The notes: generated by a model from the letters alone, not told the origin. 64,000 nt of DNA from Candidatus Chloroploca mongolica (GCF_004762035.2 NZ_SIJK02000024.1:1-64000), one strand, 5' to 3'. Shown: positions 49,221 to 58,110, counted from the stretch's first letter. Translations and numbers: made by a program.

Positions 49221-51905
49221 TTACCTTACCACTGTGGGCAGGTAGAGCCTGTTGGTTGACAGGATTGTGAACCGACGGATCAACGGCGTCGTGTCGCCCT
49301 CGGTCAGGTTTTCGCCGCGATTATTGGTCTTGCCGAGGCCGCCTTCGGCAACCAGATTGAAGGGGTCAATCAGGGCGGCCACGGCATAGTGGCCTGGCGT
49401 CGCGAAGAGGGTGCGAAGATCGGCGAGTGGTTGATCCTGGCCAAGCTCGGGCAAGAGCGGGTGGGCATTGTAGTTTGAGTACCAGCCTGTATTCAAGGCC
49501 AGCGTGACATCGGGTGTTGTCTGGAGTCGGTTAACCCAGCGGTAGACAGGTGCGCAATCAACGCGGTTATCGTCATCATTTTCAATGGGGAGAGTTGGCA
49601 CCTCAAGCTCGGGCTCGGGCTGTTCAAGTTCGCTATAGGCCACACAGAGCACCACGGGGAAGAGGTCGGCCCCGACGAGCGCGGTTTCGCTTCGTCCGTC
49701 AGGATGCAGGTTCTTCATCGCGAGGTCGAAGCCGTCGAAACGACCACGTTCGGTGACGGTGACGTCAAAGCGCTCGATCCAGAGATCGGGTTCACCGGGG
49801 ATAGTCTTCTCAACGCTGATATTGAGCAGTTTTGGCGTTTCAGTGATATCAATCGGCGGGATCAAGCCACCTTCGGCATTGCGTCCATTCTGGGTCAAGA
49901 GGGCGCGATACTGGAAGCAGGTTGCATTGAATTTTTCTTCGCCAAACACCTCCTTTAATTCAACGCGGTTGTTGCCAGACTGCGAGAAGAAAGACGAACT
50001 GCGATCACTATCGAGTTGTACCCAGGGGGTATTGGCTGGGAACGCGCCTTCATCACAGCGTGCATCAGCGCGCCGTACCCGGCGAAACTCGATGATCAGA
50101 TCGGCGGTGGGGTTGCGCGACCGGTCGATCTCAGTGGTCCAGTTGAGGGCGAGCACGCGGGCGGCACCATCGGCTGCGGTTGACTCGTCACTATCGATGC
50201 GGATATCAAAAAAGCGCGAATAGTATGACCCCTCGACGCTGCGGCGGGTTGCATTTGCTTCAGCGAGCCCCCCGATTGAACCACGCCAGAGCACCCCACT
50301 GGTATTGCCACTGCGATCACGGCCCCCGAGTGAAATGGCCCAAGCCGTGCCGGCCCCGGCGGGGGCTTGCACGTCCTCGGGGTAGCGGGCGGGCACAAGC
50401 ACAATGCCAGCATTGGCAAGCGGATCGAGCAGCGGATTAGCGGGATTGTTATTGCCGATGAAATACTCGGTACTCTCTTCGGTGATCGTCTGGAGATCAA
50501 AGAGATCATCGTGGATCGCCGAGGTGATCGAGTCGAGAGCTGAAGTGGTGGCGCTGGTGGTTGTCCCGCCAACGACATAGAGGCGGTTGTTATAGGCAAA
50601 GCCCGAAAGCCCTGTGCGCGCAACACCCTCGGTATTGACCAGGCGATTAGCGAGATTGGGCCGCTGACTCCAGGTCAATGCACCGGTGTCGGGATCAACG
50701 AGGGCGCGGTAGACATACTCATTGCGGAAAGTGCGGGCGGGATTGACATAGCCACCTGCAATGAAGATGGCATCACGTGTCACCGTTACCCCATCCTCAA
50801 CGACGGTGATCCGCGAGGTCATCGCGCTATGATCAAAGAGGCCTGGCGTGCCGGCAAAGCCACTTGGTGGCACAACGGGCATATTGCCGGTGCGTACCCA
50901 TGGGTTATCGGTGGCGTTCGTCTCGGGATGCCTGAGCCTGCCCGTGGTCGGATCAATTTTGGCATAGAAGACGGCTGCCGTGGTGAGGTCGGGAAGATTG
51001 GTGGCGACCATCAAGCCGCCGGTGACATACAAAAACGCATTATCACTCGATGTCCGCACGATCACTGCGGCGGCATCGGCAACCCCGAGTTGCCGGTCGC
51101 CAAGGGCGGGCGGGCCTTCGTCGACAATCGGTGGACTCGGCAGCATAAAGCCGACTCCCGCGTCGTTGGCGGTCCAGGTAACATTGCCATCAGCGGTCAC
51201 CGTGCCAATCTGCACCAGCGGGGTGGTCAGATTGCTCTGCGAACACTGGGTAGCCCGGATAAAGCCGCCAATCGCATAGAGATACCCGGTGTTGCTGCCC
51301 GCTGGCACCTCGAGCGCGGCTGCGGTAGCATCGCTGCGTGGGGCAAGGGTCTGCACTCGCCCACCACATTCATCAGCGGTGAGCACCACGGCCGGGGGCA
51401 AAGGGTCATCGAGGAAAAAATCGTTGGCACTGGTCGCCCCTGCTGGCAGGGTCTCGTCAGTATAGCCGTGCGCAACGACAAAGCCGTTGGCTTGATCGAT
51501 GGTTGCCCAGAAGACGGAATTGATGGTTGTACTGGCCTGGAGTGAGCCCTGGCTGCCAGCAAGCGTATAGATCCGGTTGCCGAGGGCTGCCACGCCGTGG
51601 CCCTGGACACCCGGGGTGGGCAGCGTTTGCGAGTCGCGGCTCCACTTATTGAGCAACCCAATGGGCGTCAGCAAGACGGCCCCTTCTTTATCGGTGCCAG
51701 GAGGTGACTGCACATCGGCGCTGATCGAGGTACGCTGAACGGTGCCTCGGGCGAAATCGCCCTGACTATTGTCAAGCATTTCGGTAAAGATTGTGACAGC
51801 GGCTCCGGCCTGGCCGCCAGGAATCAGCACGATCAGCAAGACAGTGAGCAAGAGAGTGATCCATGCGAGTGAAGGGCCAGGCCGGACACGGGATCGGTGA
51901 GGCAT
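49221..51905 (-). CDS. Large secreted protein with Kelch-like repeats, in the tad locus
   Basis: An 894-residue exported protein. The signal peptide runs to about residue 36 (LLTVLLIVLIPGGQAGA). Residues 100-520 contain beta-propeller-like repeats of the Kelch/galactose-oxidase kind (NRIYTLAGSQGS, NTGYLYAIGGF, NAFLYVTGGL, DAIFIAGGYV, NRLYVVGGT). A beta-sandwich region then leads to a CARDB-like domain near 720-860 (DLWIERFDVTVTERGRFDGF). The C-terminus NRLYLPTVVR resembles endings common on exported Chloroflexota proteins. Function unknown; its place between tadG and cpaB suggests a surface or pilus-associated role. AGGAG precedes the start. Confidence 0.75.
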   Translation of the reverse strand: MPHRSRVRPGPSLAWITLLLTVLLIVLIPGGQAGAAVTIFTEMLDNSQGDFARGTVQRTSISADVQSPPGTDKEGAVLLTPIGLLNKWSRDSQTLPTPGVQGHGVAALGNRIYTLAGSQGSLQASTTINSVFWATIDQANGFVVAHGYTDETLPAGATSANDFFLDDPLPPAVVLTADECGGRVQTLAPRSDATAAALEVPAGSNTGYLYAIGGFIRATQCSQSNLTTPLVQIGTVTADGNVTWTANDAGVGFMLPSPPIVDEGPPALGDRQLGVADAAAVIVRTSSDNAFLYVTGGLMVATNLPDLTTAAVFYAKIDPTTGRLRHPETNATDNPWVRTGNMPVVPPSGFAGTPGLFDHSAMTSRITVVEDGVTVTRDAIFIAGGYVNPARTFRNEYVYRALVDPDTGALTWSQRPNLANRLVNTEGVARTGLSGFAYNNRLYVVGGTTTSATTSALDSITSAIHDDLFDLQTITEESTEYFIGNNNPANPLLDPLANAGIVLVPARYPEDVQAPAGAGTAWAISLGGRDRSGNTSGVLWRGSIGGLAEANATRRSVEGSYYSRFFDIRIDSDESTAADGAARVLALNWTTEIDRSRNPTADLIIEFRRVRRADARCDEGAFPANTPWVQLDSDRSSSFFSQSGNNRVELKEVFGEEKFNATCFQYRALLTQNGRNAEGGLIPPIDITETPKLLNISVEKTIPGEPDLWIERFDVTVTERGRFDGFDLAMKNLHPDGRSETALVGADLFPVVLCVAYSELEQPEPELEVPTLPIENDDDNRVDCAPVYRWVNRLQTTPDVTLALNTGWYSNYNAHPLLPELGQDQPLADLRTLFATPGHYAVAALIDPFNLVAEGGLGKTNNRGENLTEGDTTPLIRRFTILSTNRLYLPTVVR

Positions 51906-52044
51906 GAGGGGACTCCTATGGACTACGGATTAAGCGGGAGATACGTGAGAGTTGTCTGTGAGGAGAAGGGGGGAGGGGAGGAATAACCCTCCCCATCAAC
52001 ATCGCAGGTACCCACCCGACCAGGCCGGGCTTGCTTGCTCACAT

Positions 52045-54945
52045 TTATGGCTGCCACGAACGTGGGTTATTATCCTGGCAGACATTGACCTCGGTGGTGG
52101 ATGGGAAGCGCATATGGAGGTCAAACTGGGTTGCCGGTTTGAAACTGCCCACCTGGGTGCGCGCCGAGACTTGCAGGGTTGTATTTGGTTGGGCCGTCAC
52201 ACCATCCCAGAGCACATCATAGCGACGGGGCAACGGATTGGGATCTTGATCGCTGGGATCGCGATACAAGAGCCATGCATTCAAGGTATAGGTACCGGGA
52301 CGCACGCGATCAGTAAAGCGATAGTAGAGCTGGTTGGTGGCCTCGTTCACCTTGATTTCGGTCACCAGTGCGCCACCGCTGCCGCCCTCGGTCGGGGTGA
52401 GCGTGACAAAGCCCACCGTCGGCCACCCGAACTCCCGACCGCCCGAGAGGGTAAAGCGCAGATCCGGCGAGAGATTCGCCTGGGTCATATCGGTACGCAC
52501 ATCGCCTTCACGGGGAACACAGGCAAGATCCTGCACCTGACGGCCAATTGACTCGAAGAGGATATCGAGGTTGTTCTTGCCCGTCACCGGATCGGTTTCA
52601 AGGGTTGAGACCACATAGCCAGTCTCGAAGCCATTGATCGGATCCGAAGCAATCTGCCCACTGCTTAAGCCACCGTACACCTGGTTGAGGGGCGAAATGC
52701 CCACAGCGTAGACAATCGTTCGTGCTTTGCGATCATCAGGGATATTGCGCGTATCGGTCACGGTACCTTTGAGCTCGGCATTGCTGACCGAGATTGACTG
52801 ATTGATCGGACGATTATGGAGTGTCGTCCCATCAAAGTAGGTACCTCCGCCGCTATTCGTATGGCAGATCGCCGTATCAATGAGTTGTTTTGTCGCGAGA
52901 CCCCGGCAGAATGCCCGGTGGCTGCCTTCCACTGCGCCTGGACGCCCCTGGCCCCATGTATCGGCTCCATATGTGCCCGGCGAACTGAAGGCGTGATAGT
53001 TGCTCGCGTTTTGATTAAAGAATTGATTCGATACACCGTCGGTGATAAAGAGCACCACGCGCAGATAGGTGAATTCTTTGCCCTGCCAGGTCACGGTTGG
53101 ATCAGACGCACGTAGCACGCGCGAGGCCCGGAAGAGGCCCGCAGTGCCGTTGGTGCCGCCATTGCTGACATAACGCTTGAGGATCTTGTCAGGGCCAAAG
53201 ATCGGATGGGTCGTATCGCGCTCTGGTACGTCAATGGTACCGGTGGAGTGCCCGTCAATCTCCTTTTTCAGCACGTTCTTATTGCTGCTGAAGTAGGCCT
53301 GCGAGCCATTTGGGGTGCCACTCTTGCCAACATAGGTTCCATCACTACGCTTGAAGATGAAGGCATTGCCATCGCGACTAACCTCGCCTGTATACCAGAC
53401 GTAGGCAAACTGATCGGGCGGACGGGCGGGATCGTCCGTGTCAAAGTAGGCCGTATTAATGAGTTGCTGGATGGCCTGTTTGGCAATAAACATCCGGCGT
53501 TGGGTATATTCTCGCCAGTAGCGTGATGCGCCGGTACCATCAGTCTCAGCATTACCATCAATGGTTGATCCATTAGGGCGGGTATAGACCGGCCCGTTGG
53601 TACACTGGGTAAAGACCGAGGGTTGGGGCACGCCATCCACCGTCAGTGGCCCCTGGTTGGAATAGATATTGCCGCCACCGCCAATATCGCACTGCCCATT
53701 GAAATTGGCACTCATCGAGCCAGACTGGTCGAGCACAATCACCCACTGGATCGGATTGTAGTCGGTGGGCCGGTTCTGATAGGCCGGCGTCAGCGCCACA
53801 TCGCCCCATACCTCACAGCAATCCTCCTCGTTGGGTGGTACCGGGCTAAACGAACATGCCCCGAGCAACGCATCTTCCTGCCCAAGGTAGACGAGGTCGA
53901 AATAGGTATTATTCTTACCTTTGTTGTCTGAGGCGAGGATCACAAAGACCCCGAAGCCGGTCACGTTATAGCGGGAATTAGCCCCATTGTCAGCGGCCGG
54001 AGGATTATAAAGTGGCAGGATCATCCTGGTGCCAAGGGCCTGATGTTCCTGCATTGCGTCCCAGGCTTTGCCAACCATCATCCCGGTCGAGCCCCAGACC
54101 CAGTCACCAGGGCTGAGGATACCAGGGAGTGCGGGATAGTTGACATCCACCACCCCTGAAGGCAAGGGAGCCTCTTCAAAACCATTGCTAAGATTGCCAA
54201 ATCCACGGAGACTGTTTTCGGCGTCGACGGCGCTCTTATTGGCTTCCTTCCAGCGCAAGAAGCCGAAGTTGCCAGGGCTATCATTATCTTTTGGATAGAT
54301 GCGCCGTGCTGTATAGGTGGCAAAAGGCCCACTGGGAATGACGCGCCAGTTTACATCATCCACTTGCCTGAACTGGCCCAAGTCATCGGTCAAGGTCATA
54401 CGGTCAATCGCAAATGGGTAGACGCCCTGGCCTATTGGGCACTTGCCGGCATAGGCACTGGCCCCGATAGGCAGATCGTTGCGCCCAACGACGCGGGCAA
54501 AGTAGGTATCAACCTGACCTTCGAGGCGCACCTGGATAAAGGCAACATCATTTGTCGGGATCGCATTGGCATTATCAGGCGTGATCGACGAAGCCCCGGC
54601 AATGGCCCGCCCATCTTTATCGAGATAGACAGCCGCCAATTGCACCTGATTGCTGTCTGGTGTTTGCCCATAGGGTGCCACGTCAATGCCATTGGCAGTC
54701 AGCACCTGAAGGATCTCGTTATAGACCATTGCGCTGGTATCACCGGCGCGACTATTGAAGACAAAATTCATGCCTGCGATCGACGAGGCATTGGCTGCCG
54801 CGACAACCCGGCGCTCTTGCGAAAAGGTATTGCCAACATCCACCGAGAGCCCGACCATGGCTACAAGCACCACGATCATGAGGGCGATCAGCGGGATGCT
54901 TTGGCCTAACGTTCGCCTACGATACATTTGGATTCTTGTTTCCAT
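52045..54945 (-). CDS. tadG: TadG-like pilus protein with von Willebrand A domain
   Basis: A 966-residue protein. The N-terminal TadE/TadG-type membrane helix (GQSIPLIALMIVVLVAMVGLSVDVGN) anchors it. Around residue 401 a vWA domain starts with WVIVLDQSGSMS; the metal-site Asp is 406 with DxSxS intact. It continues with RVVLFITDGVSN. Cysteine pairs (EEDCCEV) precede it. Such vWA-TadG proteins act as minor pilins or adhesins. GGAGG lies 9 bases before ATG 54945. It is in the order tadE-tadE-tadG. Confidence 0.88.
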   Translation of the reverse strand: METRIQMYRRRTLGQSIPLIALMIVVLVAMVGLSVDVGNTFSQERRVVAAANASSIAGMNFVFNSRAGDTSAMVYNEILQVLTANGIDVAPYGQTPDSNQVQLAAVYLDKDGRAIAGASSITPDNANAIPTNDVAFIQVRLEGQVDTYFARVVGRNDLPIGASAYAGKCPIGQGVYPFAIDRMTLTDDLGQFRQVDDVNWRVIPSGPFATYTARRIYPKDNDSPGNFGFLRWKEANKSAVDAENSLRGFGNLSNGFEEAPLPSGVVDVNYPALPGILSPGDWVWGSTGMMVGKAWDAMQEHQALGTRMILPLYNPPAADNGANSRYNVTGFGVFVILASDNKGKNNTYFDLVYLGQEDALLGACSFSPVPPNEEDCCEVWGDVALTPAYQNRPTDYNPIQWVIVLDQSGSMSANFNGQCDIGGGGNIYSNQGPLTVDGVPQPSVFTQCTNGPVYTRPNGSTIDGNAETDGTGASRYWREYTQRRMFIAKQAIQQLINTAYFDTDDPARPPDQFAYVWYTGEVSRDGNAFIFKRSDGTYVGKSGTPNGSQAYFSSNKNVLKKEIDGHSTGTIDVPERDTTHPIFGPDKILKRYVSNGGTNGTAGLFRASRVLRASDPTVTWQGKEFTYLRVVLFITDGVSNQFFNQNASNYHAFSSPGTYGADTWGQGRPGAVEGSHRAFCRGLATKQLIDTAICHTNSGGGTYFDGTTLHNRPINQSISVSNAELKGTVTDTRNIPDDRKARTIVYAVGISPLNQVYGGLSSGQIASDPINGFETGYVVSTLETDPVTGKNNLDILFESIGRQVQDLACVPREGDVRTDMTQANLSPDLRFTLSGGREFGWPTVGFVTLTPTEGGSGGALVTEIKVNEATNQLYYRFTDRVRPGTYTLNAWLLYRDPSDQDPNPLPRRYDVLWDGVTAQPNTTLQVSARTQVGSFKPATQFDLHMRFPSTTEVNVCQDNNPRSWQP

Positions 54946-55024
54946 GATCCTGATCCTCCATCTACCATCATCTTGATTTTTGCTTTGAACTGCCTTAGCC
55001 AGAGCTTTCGGTGCAGGGGCAAGG

Positions 55025-55696
55025 CTAGGGTGTTGTATAGTACTGGCTGCGTATCGGCATCAAGTGTGACGCCTGCAAGCGCACAGTATTGCCAAAGACC
55101 GGGGCAAAGGGGAAGAAAAAGCTGTATTCGTACCGTACGGTGACGCGGATCCAGCACCCGCGCCCGCCGGCCTGCAGATCACGGCCACGCACATTGCCCA
55201 CACAGGAAGGCCGCAGATCGTTCGTGTCAAAGCCGGACAGGTTTTCGACATAAATGTAGCCGTTTGCGTTGGTAGCAACATTGGCATGCAAATTCTGCGT
55301 CAAATCATCAACCCCATTGCCATCGAGGTCGCGCAGATTAGCAAAGCCGTTCCCCTGATCCCCTGCGGCCCCGTAGACGCGTCGCGCAATTTCGGTATAG
55401 GGGAAGACAAGCTGGGTAATATTGCCATTGCCATCTTTGACCGCGTGCGGATAACTGCCATAGACGGCACCCTCCTGGGCGGCGACGCGCAGGGCTTGCA
55501 TGGTAAAGTAGATCAAGCCCAGGTCAACGACGGCGGCCAGCAGAAAGAAGATCATCGTTGAGGCAAGGGCAAACTCGACGACGGCCTGGCCCCATTGCTT
55601 TGGGTGGTGTCTGGGCAATGTCGGGTGAGTAGGCGCAACCCTGGTCTCACCTTGTGGCCTTGCCTTCAGCATGAAGGATGTGATCAACTTTTTCAT
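55025..55696 (-). CDS. TadE-like pseudopilin 2
   Basis: A 223-residue protein. After a polar N-terminus of about 34 residues, GQAVVEFALASTMIFFLLAAVVDLGLIYF is a TadE helix with the expected Glu after the VV pair. The rest is an extracytoplasmic domain with two Cys (LRPSCVGN, GRGCWIRV). It is a minor pilin candidate. A membrane-preceding extension of this length is unusual for TadE. The gap to the upstream tadE is 21 bases. Confidence 0.85.
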   Translation of the reverse strand: MKKLITSFMLKARPQGETRVAPTHPTLPRHHPKQWGQAVVEFALASTMIFFLLAAVVDLGLIYFTMQALRVAAQEGAVYGSYPHAVKDGNGNITQLVFPYTEIARRVYGAAGDQGNGFANLRDLDGNGVDDLTQNLHANVATNANGYIYVENLSGFDTNDLRPSCVGNVRGRDLQAGGRGCWIRVTVRYEYSFFFPFAPVFGNTVRLQASHLMPIRSQYYTTP

Positions 55697-55717
55697 AGCA
55701 CTTGCTCACAACATTAT

Positions 55718-56326
55718 TTATGGCGTAGGATCAGGATTGATCCGCACCCACTCGGTCTGATCGGCGGCACAGGCGACCCCAATCTGACGCGTGGGATCAC
55801 GCCCAAGATTTTCGAGCGAGCGACGCTGGGTCACTCGCATCGTCACCCCATCGTTCATGCCGAGCAAGCCAAAGAGAGGGGTCAAGCTATTGACCGGGTA
55901 GGTGATCGAGATCTCAATTGGCCCACGCGAAGCCAGGTTACGGGTAGTGCCGCCATTGGGATAACGAATGGTCACATACTGAGCCTGGGCGACAGCGTCT
56001 TGTTCGTTGACCCCCATGCCAAGCAGGGTTAGCTGTGACTCAATCGCCACATAGACAGCATTGACACAGTTATCCGAGCGAATGCTGCGCGGTGCCCAGA
56101 CATCCGGGTCTTGATTGAAGCCATCAGGATTCTGGTTCAACCATGCCTCGTGCGGAGGCAGCTGGGCGGCCACTTCGGCACCATTGCGGGCAGCCTGCGA
56201 GATGGTCGAATAGGCAAAGATCAGCCAGCCAAACTCGATGATGCCAAAGATGACGATCAAGAGGATCGGAAGCATCAAGGCCATCTCGACGATGGATTGC
56301 CCTTCTTTGTTCTGCGTATGCTCCAT
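55718..56326 (-). CDS. TadE-like pseudopilin 1
   Basis: A 202-residue protein with the canonical start KEGQSIVEMALMLPILLIVIFGIIEFGWLIF: a short basic/polar head, Glu in the helix, then an extracellular domain. It is the first gene of the tad operon on the minus strand, with GGAGG before the start and a good promoter upstream. It is probably a minor pilin together with the next gene. Confidence 0.9.
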   Translation of the reverse strand: MEHTQNKEGQSIVEMALMLPILLIVIFGIIEFGWLIFAYSTISQAARNGAEVAAQLPPHEAWLNQNPDGFNQDPDVWAPRSIRSDNCVNAVYVAIESQLTLLGMGVNEQDAVAQAQYVTIRYPNGGTTRNLASRGPIEISITYPVNSLTPLFGLLGMNDGVTMRVTQRRSLENLGRDPTRQIGVACAADQTEWVRINPDPTP

Positions 56327-56362
56327 GATCGGCCTCCGTGCAGGGTCTTCTCGCCCAGCCTT

Positions 56363-56392
56363 ATTATAGCTCTAGGGCAAGGAGATGCTCAA
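56363..56392 (-). promoter_or_regulatory. tad operon promoter
   Basis: On the minus strand TTGAGC (56392-56387), an 18-base spacer, TATAAT (56368-56363), 37 bases before the tadE start. Confidence 0.6.
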
Positions 56393-56408
56393 TAGTCTAA
56401 TGGTACCG

Positions 56409-56587
56409 TGTTGGGGCGGGGCGTCGCCGCGCCCCAACGGCGTCGCCGCGCCCCAACGGCGGCACGGGGCGGCGGGGCGGGGGCACGGCGGCGGCGTGCC
56501 CGTACGGGGGGCGGCGGGGCGGCGGGGCGGGGGCACGGCGGGGCCGTGTCCGTACGGCGGGGCGGCGAGGGCGGCGGGGCGGGGCAA
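56409..56587. repeat. GC-rich repeat island
   Basis: Repeated GGCGGGGC, GGGGCACGGC and GTGCCCGTACGG words include a perfect GTTGGGGCG/CGCCCCAAC-type inverted pair and two tandem CGTCGCCGCGCCCCAACGG units. Open frames in it are low-complexity artefacts. Together with 56598-56905 it fills the 668-base gap between the tad operon and the SRPBCC gene. Confidence 0.8.
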
Positions 56588-56597
56588 CGCCAGCCAT

Positions 56598-56786
56598 GTC
56601 ATTCCGAACGGAGTGAGGAATCTTCGCTGCGGTGCATCGGTGCATAGAAGACCCCTCGCTGCGCTCCTAAGAAACAAACCGTGTTGTCAGTTCCAGTGTG
56701 TCCTCTGTCATTCCGAACGCAGCGGAGCGCAGTGAGGAATCTGCACTGATCGTCATGGAAGACCCCTCACTCCGTTCGGGGTGACA
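56598..56786. repeat. Two copies of the GTCATTCC dispersed palindromic repeat
   Basis: Copy one spans about 56598-56680. Copy two runs from TGTCATTCCGAACG (56706-56719) to its inverted end CGTTCGGGGTGACA (56773-56786), with GTGAGGAATCT and AGACCCCTCACT as internal inverted words. It is related to 19431-19509. A half copy (ACTCGGGGTGACA) lies near 56850. Confidence 0.75.
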
Positions 56787-56920
56787 TGGGTGGGCCGGTG
56801 CAACACACTGGTTGCTCTCGGCACCACTGGCCCGCGGGCCACTTGGTACTCGGGGTGACAAGGACGCGCGACGGGGGCACGGCGCCGCCGTGCCTGTACG
56901 GGGCGGGCCTGTGCAAAAGG

Positions 56921-56949
56921 TGGACAATGCACAGATTTGGGGGTATACT
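56921..56949 (+). promoter_or_regulatory. Promoter of the SRPBCC-peroxiredoxin operon
   Basis: TGGACA (56921-56926), a 17-base spacer, TATACT (56944-56949), about 45 bases before the first start codon. Confidence 0.6.
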
Positions 56950-56994
56950 GGGTGTAAGAGGATGCAAAAAGAAAAAAGATAGCGATGGAGTGGT

Positions 56995-57456
56995 ATGATA
57001 GAGCGAACGCATTTGTTGGAAGAGTTTGTGGTTGTGCGTGCGCCGATAGAGCGGGTTGAAGCGGTGATGACTGAGCGCGACCCGATGTTGCGTTGGATGT
57101 CTGGGGCGGTGCGCTTTGAGCCGGTCGATGGGATCTGGACGTTTGACCAGGGGACACGGTGGCAGTTGACGTTGAGTGGGCTTGGACGTTTGTTGCAGGC
57201 TTCGTATGTTGTCCACGAGCGTCGGCCCGGACTGATCCTGTGGGCGTTTGATGGGTTCTGGGAAGGTTTTGATGCGTGGCACTGGATGCCGCAGCAAGAC
57301 CCTGAGCATACATTGATTCAAAATCGCATTGAATATCAGCTGCGTATTCCGGTGATTGATGTCGTCTGGCCAGCGACGGTGGGGCCACTGATGGGCTGGG
57401 ATGCGCGGGTACAGATGCAACGGCTCAAGCAGGTTTGCGAAGAGCAAGGAGGCTAG
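56995..57456 (+). CDS. SRPBCC-family (START-like) protein
   Basis: A 153-residue protein with the START/polyketide-cyclase-like fold pattern: EFVVVRAPIERVEAVM at the first strand-helix, then alternating strands and a long C-terminal helix (GWDARVQMQRLKQVCEE). It probably binds a hydrophobic ligand; none can be named. GGAG precedes ATG 56995. The stop codon is 1 base before the peroxiredoxin start, so the two are co-translated. Confidence 0.75.
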   Translation: MIERTHLLEEFVVVRAPIERVEAVMTERDPMLRWMSGAVRFEPVDGIWTFDQGTRWQLTLSGLGRLLQASYVVHERRPGLILWAFDGFWEGFDAWHWMPQQDPEHTLIQNRIEYQLRIPVIDVVWPATVGPLMGWDARVQMQRLKQVCEEQGG

Positions 57457-57457
57457 G

Positions 57458-58042
57458 ATGGCACGTCCGTTTATTCCGATGACCGGCAAATGGCGCCGGG
57501 AATTCATTCAGCCCCGTGGGCCTAAAGGAGTACCGCAGGTAGGTGAACTGGCACCTGATTTCACCCTGCCGTACGCAAAGATGGTCACAGGCCCTGAGGG
57601 TGAACTGCAGATTGAGTATGGACGAACGGTCACGTTGAGTGCGCTGCGCGGTCGTCCGGTGGTACTGAACCTGTCACGCATTGTGAGTGATCGTTTCTTC
57701 TGACCGCATTGTGCGCCGCAGCTGGATGCTTTGCGGGAAGCTCATAGTGAATTCGTTGCGCGGGGGGCCGAATTATTGGTCGTAAGCAGTACCGAGCTTG
57801 AGATGACGAGCTTTGTTGCTGAGACGCTGAATGCCACGTACCCGGTGTTGAGTGATGGCGATTGGTCGGTTTTTCATCGCTATGGCATGGGTTCGGCAAT
57901 GGGGGTGCCGTTGCCGAGTACCTTTGTGATTGATCCCGAAGGTATCATTCGGTGGAGTTGGGTTGCCCCGCTCTCGGTCGTCTTTACGCCGCCGACACCT
58001 GAGACCCTGCTCTCGATCCTGGATCAATTGTCTGGAAAATAG
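57458..58042 (+). CDS. Peroxiredoxin-like protein with probable selenocysteine (in-frame TGA)
   Basis: A 194-residue thioredoxin-fold peroxidase/oxidoreductase if the TGA at 57701-57703 is read as selenocysteine (U82). The frame continues without change to 58042. Before the TGA: GELAPDFTLP (AhpC/TSA entry), GRPVVLNLSRIVSDRFF. After it: PHCAPQLDALREAH, LLVVSSTELEM, YPVLSDGDWSVFHRYGM, PSTFVIDPEGIIRW. The TGA therefore replaces the first Cys of a CxxC (U82-P-H-C85). A hairpin suitable as a bacterial SECIS lies at 57716-57736. AAGGAGG precedes ATG 57458. Conventional gene callers would split it at 57703. The alternative is a nonsense mutation, but the exact position and hairpin favour selenocysteine. 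Confidence 0.75.
57716..57736 (+). promoter_or_regulatory. Candidate bacterial SECIS element
   Basis: CCGCA (57716-57720) pairs with TGCGG (57732-57736), and GC/GC closes a TGGAT loop (57723-57727) with two bulged T. The first loop G is at 57724, 20 bases after the UGA, within the 16-37 base range described for bacterial SECIS elements, whose apical loop needs a G in its first two positions. Confidence 0.55.
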
Positions 58043-58052
58043 CCGTTTGTTA

Positions 58053-58091
58053 GGCAGCAAAAAAGCCAGCATAGCTGGCTTTTTTGCTGCC
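58053..58091. terminator. Hairpin with GCCAGC-ATA-GCTGGC tip and A/T tracts
   Basis: Perfect 18-base arms (58053-58070 and 58074-58091) contain a 6-base A/T run and lie between two convergent genes. It is probably a bidirectional terminator and a member of the shared-tip family. Confidence 0.85.
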
Positions 58092-58110
58092 CACAGAATG
58101 ACTGAAGGAT

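Noticed and set aside
56385-56735. Several overlapping open frames on both strands
   Set aside because: They lie entirely in GC-rich and GTCATTCC-type repeats and have no start signals.
57401-57703. Reading the first part of the peroxiredoxin as a complete 100-codon gene ending at the TGA
   Set aside because: It would lack the active site and most of the fold, while the same frame continues with matching sequence after the TGA.
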